From positions 31,193,501 to 31,257,500 of the forward strand of contig NC_079875.1 in NCBI RefSeq assembly GCF_029227915.1: DNA of 64,000 bases. Reading direction: 5' to 3'. The position numbers and the translations under genes were made by a program. Source of the stretch: Hydractinia symbiolongicarpus (Eukaryota > Cnidaria > Hydrozoa > Anthoathecata > Hydractiniidae). Below the pieces are notes generated by a model. The model ran no database searches and was not told the origin of the DNA. It saw only the letters and a program-made list of their open reading frames with translations. Positions 42,045-54,420 of the stretch are shown here, piece by piece. The stretch's first letter is position 1; each line of letters begins with the position of its first letter.

Positions 42045-44505
42045 GATAATTTTTTTGTAACTATAAAAAAACTAAAACAAACAAAGCATAAATGTTGCAG
42101 ACGTAATTACGTAGTAGTATCGCAAAGTGCTGAAATTACAGATAAATTCACTGGTTCGCCGTCATTTATGTACCACATTTGAAATTTCGTGTGTGGTGTG
42201 GCATGACAAGTTTTGACAGTCATAATACAGCCACTAATATCACCCATCCTTTATTTAACGCATTTCGTGCTTCAGTAACATAAGTATTTTCTGTTATTAT
42301 AGAGATATGCTTTGAGGTTTTAATGTTCTAATTTAAACATTTCACAAGGGGAAAACGAAGAAAAAAAGTTTTTGAATTTGAAATCTTATTGTAGTAAAGG
42401 ATTTACCATAATGAGATTTCATCTCTTTTCCAGAAGAAATAAATTCTAATATTTCTATCGTAGTACTTTAATTTTAAAACTGACCTGGTAACGCAACAAC
42501 AGATTTTTCGTATCTCCATAACTTAAACATAAACAAACAATTTGTATGTTGCGTTTTGTTTTTTATAGCCTTTTTCATGCAACACTTCCTATCGGGCGGT
42601 TATTCAGCTGCAAGCTGCAGAGCTGAGATGAAATACTGCCATCCATGCTAAAGTGAGAAAAAATAAGTATTTCACCGCTTTCATATCGTAATCCCATCTT
42701 GTCAAATTTTTTAACCCTGGTGTACATAATATTTCTCTGCTTTCTTTCTCCTACAAAGTATTCCTAAGGTAAGGAAACATGACGTGGAATGATTGATTGA
42801 ACAAAACCAAATATAAATAATTAAGTTAAATGCTTTCGAATTCTTATACTCGGAATAAATAACATGTAAGTACTTTGACTATTGCATTAATGTTCTTGAA
42901 TCAAATACAGTGCCCCCTGGAAAGTACAATTTTTTTTCACAAATTTTTTATCTATTGCAAGCTCCAATACAATGTGTTAACATATAAAAACATACCAGAG
43001 CTGTTTTAAAGAAGGTAGCATCCCATCACTTACTCTGCATACATGACTATTCTTCTCTTTGATTCTTTTGCATCGTATTCCAAAAGCCTTTTAAAATTGA
43101 TCTGGCAGCTACCAGAGTTTTTATGTCTTCGGAAGTGGAGTGTTAGAAGAATAAAGTTGTTGGCAAGGAATTCAAGTTTTTTAACAATATAATTGCTTTT
43201 GTTGTTGTTTCTGTGTTTTTATGCGTTTCCTGGTTCACACTATGAAAATTCTGCTGCAAAACTGACACAAACGCAAAGTTATAAAAATATGTTTGTATAA
43301 GTTTGGCGATGCGTTCAATGTGTTTACACAGTCTTTTTTAGCTTTTTCAATTCACCTTGCTTTGTGTGACAAGTGAAAACTAGCTATTCTGGCAAATCTT
43401 ATTATCGTTTTTACTAAATGTGATTTTCCTGTTCCTGGTTTCAACAATGTTAAGTTTTGTGGTTTGAGGTGGATTCGTTATGAACAGTTGGCTCAATGAA
43501 AGTATCTTGATTGGATTCGTTAGCATTATAACTTTTGGCATCAGGAAGCTGGCCATGCTGTCATCAACAATGAAACTTAAATCTATTATCAATAGGGGAA
43601 TTAGTTCGTGAATTGAACTGAATTTAACTGAATCTTGGTGAGGTACATTTCTTTTCGGGAGATAAAAGAAATCTTGCATTTTGTCTGGGAGTCATTCCCA
43701 ATAAGATTATTTTACAAGATAAACAACAATCTTTTGATCCAAAGTTAGGTCTTCTATAGAAAACTGACTATGGTGATTGTTATCGTTAACCATCATAAAT
43801 TTATGAACATTGTTATATTTTTAATATTGCGAATGGCGCAAAATTCTTTGAATATTCACAAATATATGAACTTACCACATTGGTAAGCCAAAATCTTTAA
43901 ACATAGCGACGTGAGATATGGTTAAAAAATGTCAATTAAGTTACGTTTGTGGAGGGAGGCTTCCACTATTATTTCAAAATGTAGGATTAATAAATAAGGG
44001 ACTGCAAGGAAGCAAATAACTGATATTATTGTGTATAGGGCAATTACCAATATAGTTTTCCAACAACATCTCTGAGCAATAACGCGGCATTTGTAGATCC
44101 TCCTGAATGATTTTGTTTTGAAATAACAGTACAGATATAAATTATGTCGTAAATCGAATGAAGCGCACACAACATTATGGTTCCAGTGAATATATTTTTC
44201 AAAAAATAACTTTCCCACAACTTTAGCTGACATAAAGACACAGTTTACAACCCGTTGCTATATATGAACGTTTAAAAATTAATAATATTCTGAATGAGCA
44301 CTTAGTAAAGGTAAACAATGTCGCACAGCTATATAGGTGTAATACACTCTCCCATTGCAATTTCAGTTCTCATATATATATACCAACTTCGGTTTAAATA
44401 GAGATGCATGAAACAACCCGTTGTTACCCTATTTATCTAAATCAATCACTCAGGAATTGTATTTTGTGGAAAAGATAGGGAAAAAATAAAACCAAAGATT
44501 AAAAT
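42045..44505. other. Anonymous AT-rich sequence
   Basis: A 99-codon minus-strand frame (43,380-43,679) is the longest and is not recognised. Nothing else supported. Confidence 0.4.
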
Positions 44506-44509
44506 ATGA

Positions 44510-45240
44510 TCTCCATTAGAATTTGTTAAATACATTAAAGAGTCTGAAACATTATTCCACCCTTTTGCAGCTCTAAATGGGAAGGTTTTTTTGCCAAATT
44601 TTGTGTTGACCAAGGCAAATGTGAACCTGTTTTTAGAAGTTCCTCTTGTTTCGCATTTGTGGCAGTTCTCAGGTAATCATGAGCGATGTGATTAATGGCT
44701 TTAAAAACTAACATGCATTGTTTTTAATAGGTAAATAATTCAAGGTACGAAAACATTTTAAGTGTTCTAGTTTTAAAATATGGCGAGTGCATTGATTAAG
44801 AAGGTTTTTGGTGTAAGATGTTAAACAAGATGTGATGGTTCTATATATTAAATAAGGATTTTTTCTATTGGTGTCAATAATGTGCTTTTCGCATTCCATT
44901 TTTTGATCAAATATTACCCAAACATATTCAACTTTTTCGCTCCTCTTTAAAGAAATACCCATATAGTTGATAATTTATTTAACGTTTTTTAACTGTTTGT
45001 GGTTGCCGAAAGAGATTGTCTCTGTTTTGTCCGAGTAGTCATTTTGTTAATATTCAGCCAGATTGTATCATCTGCATATAGATGGTGGTAATTTGAATTG
45101 ATGACAGATTCTAGATCATCAATAAACAAAAGAACTCGGTAATAAATCTGGGTGCTTTGTATCATTTTGTCTGTACCCAAAAACCAGACCCTCTTTTCAC
45201 TAACACCCACAGGCGCCAACTCTCTTATACATCACCGTCC
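44510..45240 (-). pseudogene. LINE reverse transcriptase, C-terminal half
   Basis: Minus strand: LLFIDDLESVINSNYHHLYADDT (catalytic YADD, about 45,060) then, after a shift, VEYVWVIFDQKMECEKHI (the YLGVxxDxxLxxxxHI segment), NLLNQCTRHI, KCFRTLNYLPIKNNAC and, in further frames, LVFKAINHIAHDYL and FGKKTFPFRAAKGWNNV (the terminal W-N motif). This is the order of the RT and tail of Jockey/CR1-like non-LTR retrotransposons. Several frameshifts and stops; the N-terminal endonuclease and first RT motifs are missing. Confidence 0.78.
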
Positions 45241-45244
45241 GTGC

Positions 45245-47230
45245 ATATCTCTTTCAACAGGTTTAGTCACCTTTTTTTATGTTACAATCACTTCTTTTCC
45301 TCTACGCTTTATAATGAGCGGTTAAATATGTAATTGCTCATAACGTGAAAATGACGACGATTCAAACTGTATTTTCATGCTATTTTAAACAACATAAATA
45401 AACTTCAAATCACAACATATGCATGACCAGCTGCATAAACGTGAACAGGTTGGAACATTTCGAACATCTTTACAAGAACGCTGATGAGAAGTGATGTGTC
45501 TGAACTAATTTCTAATGATCAATTCGATCTGTTGCCAGAACTGTGGCAGAAAAGTTCGTGTCCAGGCCGATTGCCGATTGGGATTACCAGGTTTGAATTC
45601 TTTGTATCTGTAGCAACAAGAGTAATTTTAGGCACAGGGTGTGAACCCAAAATCAACCTGAAGGGTTTCTTATTCCACCAGAAGATGACAACTTGACACA
45701 CACGCCAAGATGCAGCAGAATGTCGACATCGCCACAAAACCTCATACCAAGTGTAGAACATAAGTCTTCCCAAGACCGACTGAGCATGTGTCCCTCCATT
45801 AAACAACCAGTACAGCCTTATCTGCTGCACGCAATACTAAAAGACATGCATCACCTTGCAAGTTTGAGCGAAAAGAGGGTGATAGGAGAGTCAGTTATTC
45901 CCGCCATTTACCCACACTTGTTTAAATTTCTTCACTTTGACATTTAAAGCACTGTGCACAAGCCACATTGCGTCAACAACCTTTCCGGTCAACGCAATGC
46001 ATTGTTTTAATTATCCATGCCGAGAGAACGGAATAGTCCACTTTTTTTTGTGTTATAATTTGTACATCATAAATTGTCTCATCCTAACACCAATTTAAAA
46101 AAAATTCTTTCCTTTCATTGACTGGCATTTCTTATGGCATATATCCATGTGTGCCGAGCATAGCATTTCTCGTTACTTCTTATTCGAGAGGGCTGGTATT
46201 TAAAAAAACATTCTTTTAATAAAAAACAGCCTGAGTTTAATGCCGTTTTGATATAGCTTACTATGAAGTAAAGCTATAAGTGACAGTGTAGAATTTTAGT
46301 CGCTATTTTGCGTATGCGAACTTTAACAACTATGTAGACAGCCTGTCTAGAGAAGACAGAAGACAATATTTTGTGTTCACTAAGGAAAAAAGTTAATCGG
46401 GCTCATCCGGGCGAGGAGCATTCGACATAAAAGAATAATAGCTGAGGCTGATGTTACCATGCTTCTCCATGACAATATAGGTATGTGTCATTCTGATTGC
46501 GGACACATCTTGGAACATAGAAAGAACAGAAATTGAACCGGGTTTGACTCGTGTTGAAGATGTTTATAACAAATAAGAAAATCACCTTGGTATGCCCTGA
46601 AAGCTTCTCCATGACATCAGCCTCCAAAGGTGCTGTAGAACATGATTTTTTGACGAATTTAACAACAACCCAAAAGAATTACACAATTATTTTAATGATT
46701 GAAACTAGGTTTAGGCTCTGATTGGTTGAACCAGGCGAAAGTATAGTTCCGACATTTAGCCAATTAGATGTGCGTTTTCTATTGTTTTTAGGTGGATAGA
46801 CATTTAATAAGCATTGACTGAAAATGGCGAGTAAACAACACGTAATGTGGAAATAAAAGGCAGTCTGGATTAAATCGGCAAGGCTCACTCTTCTTCTGTA
46901 GGATTTTTATGAACTTTATTTAAAAAAAGCAAAAATTCAAGGGAATAAAGGTGGACTAAGTTGTGTTATCATTGCCTTCTGCTGTAACCTCTGTTGCTTT
47001 GCGCCGAAATTTTTCAAATAGAGCTTGGGCAAGCTGAGAAAGTGTAAAACGCTTGACAGGCATGTTGTACGAGTTGGAAATGAGAACAAGGGATGCCTTA
47101 CCAAGTTCCACCCAATCTTGGAAGGTGCATGTTTTTCAACCATAACAGTTTTTTACTGCTATTGAATGCCATCTGCCAATTGGGATAAGTAGCTATAGTG
47201 AATAAAACTGTAAGAGGAATTTAATGTGTA
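45245..47230. other. Anonymous sequence
   Basis: Frames at 45,484-45,947 (both strands) and 46,679-47,143 (minus) are short and unassigned. No repeats with other parts of the window noticed. Confidence 0.35.
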
Positions 47231-47234
47231 GTAG

Positions 47235-47530
47235 ATTTATGCGCATAGCTTACATGGTCAGCCTCACAAATATCTAGGGATATACCCTGTCTCTTATTTT
47301 CAGGAGGGCAACGGCTTAGATGGGGAGTCCTAGAGTATTTAATGCTCATTTTAGGATCTGCGCTCTACCAGACAACTCGCTGCAACATCCAACGGCCCAC
47401 ACATTGTGACATCTCCCCAATTTCCCTCACATGGCTAACATTCACTCGGCCATATTGAATAGCCGCGAAGGGGAATCGAACCATGGTCTCGCGCACAAAG
47501 TACGAGAGTTATAACCTAACCACTTATTAT
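47235..47530 (-). mobile_element. SINE family A, near-complete copy, minus strand
   Basis: Reverse complement of the element at 9,951: B-box-like GGTTCGATTCCCC, GGCCGTTGGATGTTGCAGCG, CTAGGACTCCCCATCTAAGCC and TTTGTGAGGCTGACCATGTA. The tRNA-like head is degraded at its 5' end. Confidence 0.75.
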
Positions 47531-47864
47531 ATTCTCATCTTTCTAGTGAATCGACTGTTAGGGACAGTTTTGTTCCACCTTTGTCAAAAGTTGCCCACAC
47601 CCTTAACTTTTGAACTAACAGCCATGCGTCGTAAAGAAGCGAAATTTAAATGGGAAAGTTTGTAAAGAAAATCTAGTAGTGACTTAACCAGAATGCATAC
47701 TTATACAAATACATGTAACATAAATATTGTTTTATAACTAGTCGATTAGACTCGTGGAAAACTCCACTTATGCAGGACAGCAATGGAGAAAAGAACCGCA
47801 CTTGAATTTCGATGACGTCGTCAAAGTCTCCCAAATGTACAAAATCAATATAGAATGAATTGCG

Positions 47865-48085
47865 GAGAGGTTGCCAAGGCTAAGGCATTGATCACGGCAA
47901 GAAAAGGCACGACAAAGACAGGCAAGGAAACAGGAAGAGGAATTAGCAAGGCAAGTGTAGGCAAAGCATGGGAGGCACAGGCTAGTGCATAGTAGGGTAG
48001 GCATCAGTAAAGGCAAAGGAAAAGTAGGCAAAGGCACCGTAAGTGCTGGCAAGGCAAGGGAACGGCAAGGCAGGGGCAGGCACCA
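47865..48085. repeat. Purine-biased GGCAAG-type simple repeat
   Basis: About 220 bp built from irregular GGCAAGGCA, GGCAAAG and GGCAGG words, with strong strand asymmetry (few C/T runs on the plus strand). The 114-codon minus-strand frame through it (Leu/Pro-rich) is low-complexity. Confidence 0.7.
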
Positions 48086-48264
48086 TAATAGAAACTTCCC
48101 CCTGCAACTCAAAGATTACGTATCCTTAATAAATGTATCATATTAGCCCACGGGTATATATTTCAAATTCAATCTTATCAGGGAAAAACCCCAGGGTAAA
48201 TGTTGTTTTGGGGAAAGCCACCAAACATTAAATTTAGTCGAGTCTTTTCTCTCCATATGGTATA

Positions 48265-48370
48265 CCGACGGATTACCGGGCCGTTGTTAGATGCATAATT
48301 GTTTTTCCTAGCCCCGGTTCTCTAATTTGCATGAGTGTCATAGCCATTACACCAGCGGGGTGTATTTTTA
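48265..48370 (-). mobile_element. SINE family B copy 2
   Basis: Minus strand: CCGCTGGTGTAATGGCTATG (A-box-like), CTCATGCAAATTAGAG (anticodon-arm-like), CCGGGGCTAGGAAAAACAAT, collinear with 14,700-14,545. Confidence 0.5.
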
Positions 48371-48374
48371 GTGA

Positions 48375-49285
48375 GTAAAAACGGGGCATATATATCTCGA
48401 AAAAAAATATACACTTCTTTATAAGAACAATTTCATAAGAGATGAGCTCTCAAATTTTTCCGATTAATAAAAACAAAATAAGAACCGATTCAGGCTCAAT
48501 TAATAGGAGTTTCTTAAATTTTCCTTTTTTAAAGAAAAAAATTATTTTATTAACAAGGCTTTTTGCCGCTTGGACTATGATTTTGATAAAGGTGAATGCC
48601 ACCTGTAAAAGTAAAACAAAAAAGGAACTTCTCAAAAAGAAATATCAAAATTTTATAGATTACGTACCGTGTTTGCTTAAGTAACTGCGGCTCTCAATAA
48701 ATTTAAGTTCTCAAAGGGGGGTGCTAATTTTATATTTTACAATAGGGCGCTTATTAAATAAAATCAAGGACACCACAATATAACTTTACCTTTTCTCTTT
48801 TAAGAAGTCCAACAAAAAATGTATGTGTCAAAGGGGGGGGGGGGGGGGGTCAGATTAATTTAAGATTAATCTTTAACGTTGTTATGGTTATAAAGCGCAG
48901 TTTTGTGTGACCTCATCTTTGATTTATTCAATTTAATTTAAATTTTGAAATAACCTCGAGGCAAGTCTTATCGTGATTTAGTAGATTTAAAAAAATAAAA
49001 ACAATGCAGCCACCTGAAAAATTAAAACATGACAAAAATAAAGTTGTTGTGAAAGTAGTTTGTTGTTGATGAACAATTTGTGAACATGGAAGATGCGCTT
49101 ATCGAGCATACTTACCATATTTTTTACAAGCTTTTCCAAGCGTAGAAGTACCTTCAGTTCAAGAGTGGATGCATTTGTACAACACCTTGTCCGAAACAGC
49201 AAATAATGTTACTTAAACTTCCAATTCTCAACAAGCATCGTGCAGCAACCAGAGCGATGCTGTATTAGAGAAGATTGCTTCCCAA
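48375..49285. other. No gene; contains a G17 homopolymer
   Basis: An unbroken run of 17 G at 48,833-48,849 is the only notable feature; such a run may be length-variable. Neighbouring frames are Lys/Ile-rich artefacts. Confidence 0.4.
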
Positions 49286-49289
49286 ACGA

Positions 49290-49720
49290 ATTGTGTTAAG
49301 GCGAAAAGAGAACGGTGAAGGCAGTGGACAACCTCCAAATGGCTACTGCTATTCTTTTATCGACTTTAATCGCCGTCCTGAAGTTTGTGTTGTGTTTCTC
49401 AAGCGACTGACGGAGTAAATTTACAAGGTAATCGAAAGTGGCTGGCGATACAAGAAATTTTCTCTGTCAAATTTCATTAAACCATTGCTGATTGTATTCC
49501 ATCATCCAATAGCGGCGTTGTAAAGGTAGCGACCACACGAGTAAAAGCATCAAATATCGCCCAAAACTGTTGTTTACGCGCTGCAGAATTTTTCTTCCTC
49601 AAGCATGCTTTCATGGCTATAAGAAAAAGTGCAAGTTTTCTCTTCTTCTTCTTAGTGAGAAAATAATTAATTTGCTGTATATGTATGTATATTACCCCAT
49701 ATGGATGCTTCAATTCGTCA
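49290..49720 (-). pseudogene. PIF/Harbinger-like transposase N-terminal fragment
   Basis: Minus strand, one frame with a TGA: LVWSLPLQRRYWMMEYNQQW then FLVSPATFDYLVNLLRQSLE, KHNTNFRTAIKVDKRIAVAI and WRLST. This matches the start of the Harbinger nuclease family (RPW..RR..GxxxxL..ELR..., MSxxTFxYLxxxLRPxLxKxxTNFRxAIPVEKRVAVxLWRL). The DDE core that should follow is not recognisable, so only the N-terminal part remains. Confidence 0.62.
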
Positions 49721-49724
49721 CTAT

Positions 49725-51190
49725 GTATTACATTACGTTACTTAAAACAAGAAAATAAATATTGCAGGAGTAGTGTTATCTCCAAATTTACGATGATATA
49801 ATTATTTCACATAATGTTTCAATAGAAATTTTTTGCAACTGGCATTCAACTTTTTCATTGGTAACATAACACACTCAAGAAATCTGCGTATCAGTTCTTT
49901 CAAAATATCTATATGAAAAGAACTGTGCATTGACTTGATTTATAACTTAATATAACTTAGAACAGAAATCTTTAATTTTTCTCTTTTTGTCTAACCGAGG
50001 TACACAAGTATATTTTTTCTTTTTCTCAACAATTGATTTAAACCTCAGTCGAGATTGTTGGCTGAACACAAGAGCTCATGATTCATGTTTGATAATATCA
50101 CTGCATAAAATGTTAAAATTGTTTAACATTTTCTGCCTAACGTTGCGAAAAATTGTTGTTTCAGAGACCATATTAGTAATTTTTCATAATAAAAATAAAT
50201 GAAGAATTGCCAATTACGATGTAAACAATCTCGTTCTGCTATTTTAAAAATAAAAGTTCCTATGTTCATGTAGTGACAAAACTATCTTAATATTTCTTTG
50301 GTACAGCCCAATTCATCCTCTTTCTTAAACACGTATAAAACTTTTCAGTAGTAATGGCGGCCAAGTAGATTATTTCTAAGGGACGTGTTTGAGAAAAAGG
50401 GTGTCTATAATGGGCTTCAGGCTGACCCCCTTAATGTTCAGACAAAAGTTCACTGGTTACTAAAAAACGAATAAGAAACATTGACCGGTATACCCTGGCC
50501 AAAGGGGAAACAAGCAGTGGAGAAACTCCTGGAACTTTAATGATAGTCACGCATCCTGGTGGCGGTAGCCTAACGCGGTGTTGTCCGTTGTGTAGCCATG
50601 TCTAGGAGTCTAATAGTTTATTTGAGAAGCACCTGATATCGACACACGTCACGAATGTAATACGCTTTTTACGTAAGAATTTCCCCTTCAGTTTAGAGAA
50701 CTCTTGAGCAGCTGGCACGCACATAAGAACGCGTACAGTATTGGAGCGGCTCGCCTTCCGGTGTCCTGACCTCATCTTTAATAGTTACTCCCATGCAGGT
50801 CTGCAATTCTGATGGACTGGTCGATAACTTCGGTTCTTGTTTGGGATGTGCGGGAAGAATGAGTGACGCGTCGCAATGTGAGCAAAACGGAGACAAATGT
50901 ACGGAAGGACCCAATGGTTGCTATCGGGAGGAATTTCGAGCCTGACTAGACAGATTGTATTATGCGTCTTGGTTGTTTTGATGGGAGGAATTGTCGTTCA
51001 AAATAGATGAGATATCTACCGCATGTAACACTAGCTCATTTTCGAGGAGGACAAGGGCCACTACCATTAAAGATGGGAATAAAATTGGTAATACCTCTAC
51101 AGTGGATGTGGTCCCACCCACCCACCCGGCCGTTTGGGCTTGGCCTCGGCTATGTGTTGGTTGCTACCTGTGTTTGTATTGTCCACATCA
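49725..51190. other. No recognisable gene
   Basis: Anonymous. Frames at 50,693-50,914 and 50,991-51,288 show no family resemblance; the second runs into the minisatellite. Confidence 0.35.
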
Positions 51191-51193
51191 TTC

Positions 51194-51665
51194 TTGGATG
51201 TCTTTGCGTTTGGATGTCTGCGCGTTTGGTTGTCTTTGCATTTGGATGTCTGAATAACTGGATGTCTCTGCTTCAGGGTGTCATTTAAACTGGATGTCTT
51301 TTCCTCTGGGTGGCTACGATTTGCCGTGCTTACGCTTTACTAAATGTCTGAGTATTTGCTTGTCTCGGCGTTTGGATGTCATTGACATTGGATGTCCCTG
51401 CGTTTGGGTGTCATTGACGTTGGATGTCTTTGCATATGGATGTCTGTGGTTTGGGATGTCGTTGACATTGGGTGTCTGTGCATTTGGATGTCTCTGCATT
51501 TGGATGTCCTTGATATTGGCTGTCTCTGCATTTGGATGTCATTGATATTGGGTGTCGGAGCATTTGGATGTCTCTGCATTTAGATGTCATTGACTTGGGG
51601 TGTCTGTGCATTTGGATGTCTGTGCACTTGGATGTCATTGGTATGAGGTGTCTATGGTACTGGGC
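51194..51665. repeat. 16-bp minisatellite, about 29 units
   Basis: Unit GGATGTCTTTGCATTT with frequent variants (GGTGTC, CATTGATATT, CTGTGC); the spacing between successive GGATGTC or GGGTGTC words is almost always 16 bp. All long frames here, on both strands, are repeat artefacts (CLCIWMSL-type peptides). Confidence 0.9.
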
Positions 51666-51689
51666 AACTTTGTCTTTTTTTTCATTTGC

Positions 51690-53640
51690 GCATGTAGGCT
51701 AGCGTACCAAGTAACATGTGTTATGTTTTTTTGTACGCTACGCAATCTCATGTGATATCGAAATATGATGTTCCCTGGTACGCTACGCACTTTCGTTAGC
51801 GTTGGAAAAAGAGAGTTACCTTTGAAAGATGACACATTGACGCTAAACGAACAGGTCCAAATGAGATGTTAGCAGTAATGACCTTCGTACAATTTTAAAT
51901 TTGTAGATGGTCTAACCGAACAGGTCAAAATGAGACGTTGACAGTAGTAAACTTGGTACATTTTAAATTTGCACGGACTCTTTCGCTGTACACCAGCAAG
52001 TGTAGCCTCAGTGCAGTCTTTGACATGATAGTCATACACATAACGTGCTAGAAACAGTTAAACCACCCTTTAAGACTTACAACAAATAGGTTTTCGATAT
52101 TGAACAATTGGTAACCATCATATGCCCTGGCCGTAGGTGGTGACTGGTAACCAAACATGGGCTTGTTTCTAGCACCTACTCAGTCAATAGTCTGTTTGCA
52201 GCCTTGGAAAAACTTCTCGATTTAACTCTCACAATATTTTAGCAGGTTTCACATAATCTCAGAAGTTATCCCAGCAAACTTTCAGCAATAACTTCAAACC
52301 TGACAAAGAACCAACACTCTCTTAATATAAAGCGCATTATTCCAGTTTCTGACACACAAGCGGGGTCGTTACTACTTAGTATGATGTTGTCTGGTACGCT
52401 ACGCACTTTCCTTACCATTAAAAAAGCGGCGTTGATAGTGCTTAGTAATTTTCACTTCCTTGAAACTTTTAACAGTTATTGCATATCGCCGCGGATCATA
52501 CCGCTGTCAGAAAATTCACCTCTTCAAACAGCCTGAATCCCTGCCCGAAATCTCACCGTTGACTTTGTCAAGCTGTTGGCTTTATTTAAAACATATGGTA
52601 CGCTACCTCACTGCATTTCATTAAAAAATATAAAGTAATGGGAAAATCGTTGTTAAATATAAAACTAAGAAGTATAAATAATGATTTAAAAATCGTTACT
52701 AAATATTAAATTATTAAGACAATCATAACAACTGCATAGCCTTAAAGTACACAATGGCAGATATAAAACATAAAATTAAAATAATATATACCATGTAAAA
52801 ATGCATAAGAACTATGGGTGGCACTGCACCGTAACTGTTTACTAATAATGTTTACCGTCTTGCAACAGAAATAAAACCGATAAAAGGCATGAAAGTCTGC
52901 TATGTCGGAAGCTGACGTGCACTGCAACAGCAGTGTGCGAACATTTGTCCTAAGTCACAGTCATATTCCGTCTGTTTCCCACGTGTATACACGACGTCAA
53001 TGATGTGATCACATTGACTACCGATTCCGCTTGTCTTCATTGTCCCTTCATTGCATAACAAATAGCTATCAGCGTACGGCGTAAAATTACAACGTTAAAT
53101 CTTTATTCTCAGCAACTCAGGATCAGTTGAACAGCATCTGCCAACATCACAAGAGCCGCTAATGAAGCATAAGGAACGACAAGAAAGTCAATGTGCCCAG
53201 CCAGTACGTGATTACATTGACTTACCGATCCTGCTCTTCTACATCGATCCTTCAATAAATAGCATAATTTTCCAGCTTTCTTAGCCATCGTACCAAAAGG
53301 AGAAGATGATTTTACATGACATACATAGATGGCGCACCCTTACATTATGGCGATACGTTTAAGTCTGTGACTAGAATACTCATTATAGTGGAATTTATCA
53401 CTGAAGTAACACTTCACTATGCAATGCTAAGAGTTGGCCTGGTACCTACTCTGTCAATAGTCTATCTGCAACGTTGAAAAACTTTCTCGATTTAACTCTC
53501 CGAACAAGCAACACTGCACGTACTAAGTAATGCAGTTTTCCAAATTTTGACACCTAAGTAAGGACATTACATGTGACATAAATATTGTTTGGTACGCTAC
53601 CCCACAGCGTTAATTTGCAATAAAGTGCTTGTTAAATTTT
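51690..53640. repeat. Region of dispersed TGGTACGCTACGC words and segmental duplication
   Basis: The word GGTACGCTACGC or GTACGCTAC occurs at about 51,733, 51,777, 52,393, 52,599 and 53,590, and inverted (GCTAGCGTACCA) at 51,699. In addition 52,185-52,400 and 53,445-53,610 are diverged duplicates (CAATAGTCT, TCTCGATTTAACTCTC, TGACAC..AAG), and 52,985-53,060 resembles 53,195-53,260. No coding signal. Confidence 0.6.
51842..51976. repeat. Two-copy ~67-bp tandem duplication
   Basis: CGAACAGGTC(C/A)AAATGAGA...TTTTAAATTTG occurs twice in tandem with about 80 percent identity by eye. Confidence 0.7.
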
Positions 53641-54028
53641 CTACATGCTGAATCATTTGCACATTTCTACAATTCGGAAATACATATCTTTGAACAGCTT
53701 TAGGTCGTAAAATCTTTATTTCGGATGGTTTTCTTTTACATTTTGTCGAACACTTAAATCTTTCCCGCCATTGTGGCACCAGACACGAAAACTGCGTTTT
53801 GATAATGGCCCAGGGTGGTTTTTCTATATTCTTTATACGCAATCTAAATTTAAAGTAATATAAGTAACATTATTGAATTACTTAAATAACTTACAACAAT
53901 AATTACCAATTACCATCCTCTTGTAAATTCCCTTTGCTTGTTTCGTTACTTTCGGTAATCCAATCTCTAGTCTCTTCTTGATCCATAGTTTCTTCAGCAT
54001 GAATTTCCAATTGTTGTTGTTCAGACAT
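53597..54028 (-). CDS. Unknown small two-exon gene
   Basis: Exon 1 starts with ATG at 54,028: MSEQQQLEIHAEETMDQEET then RDWITESNETKGIYKRMVIG, acidic and hydrophilic, running to about 53,885. An AT-rich gap with an acceptor AAATTTAG follows, and a second open stretch 53,842-53,597 is basic (RERFKCSTKCKRKPSEIKIL, RPKAVQRYVFPNCRNVQM). An in-frame join is possible only with a weak donor, so the link is tentative. It lies downstream of the Pif1 relic on the same strand and may belong to the same element. Confidence 0.35.
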
Positions 54029-54099
54029 AATTTTTTTCTAATGTACATTTGTAAGAATTTGTTACTTTTCGTAATAATACGATTCCTAAAGAATAAACA

Positions 54100-54420
54100 C
54101 ACATTGCTTTATAGTGAATTGATATTAAATGTAGAAATAACACAACTGTAAACATTTTTACCCAGTTGTAAATAATTTTATAACATAATAAAACATAACT
54201 GTAAAAAGAATATCCAGTTAACACTTTATAGTGAATTGATATTAAATGTACAAATAACACAACTGTAAACATTTTTACCCAGTTGTAAATATTTTTTATA
54301 AAATTATAAAACATAACTGTAAAAAGAATATCCAGTTAACACACATTGCTTTATAGTGAATTGGTTTTAAATGTAAAAATAACACAACTGGACAAATAAC
54401 ACAACTAATGATATCCAGGT
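54100..54420. repeat. ~120-bp tandem array next to the Pif1 relic
   Basis: TTTATAGTGAATTG starts units at 54,108, 54,225 and 54,350; each unit contains ACACAACTGTAAACATTTTT, CCCAGTTGTAAAT and AAGAATATCCAGTTAACAC. The third copy is partial. It lies immediately after the 3' end of the helicase frame. Confidence 0.85.

Noticed and set aside
47768-48112. Leu/Pro/Cys-rich 114-codon minus-strand ORF
   Set aside because: It overlaps the GGCAAG simple repeat; composition is explained by the repeat.
48833-48849. G17 run as a regulatory G-quadruplex
   Set aside because: It is a bare homopolymer with no gene nearby and may partly be a sequencing or assembly length artefact.
51294-51638. Several overlapping ORFs with CLCIWMSL or DIQMHRHP peptides
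   Set aside because: All are translations of the 16-bp minisatellite in different frames.
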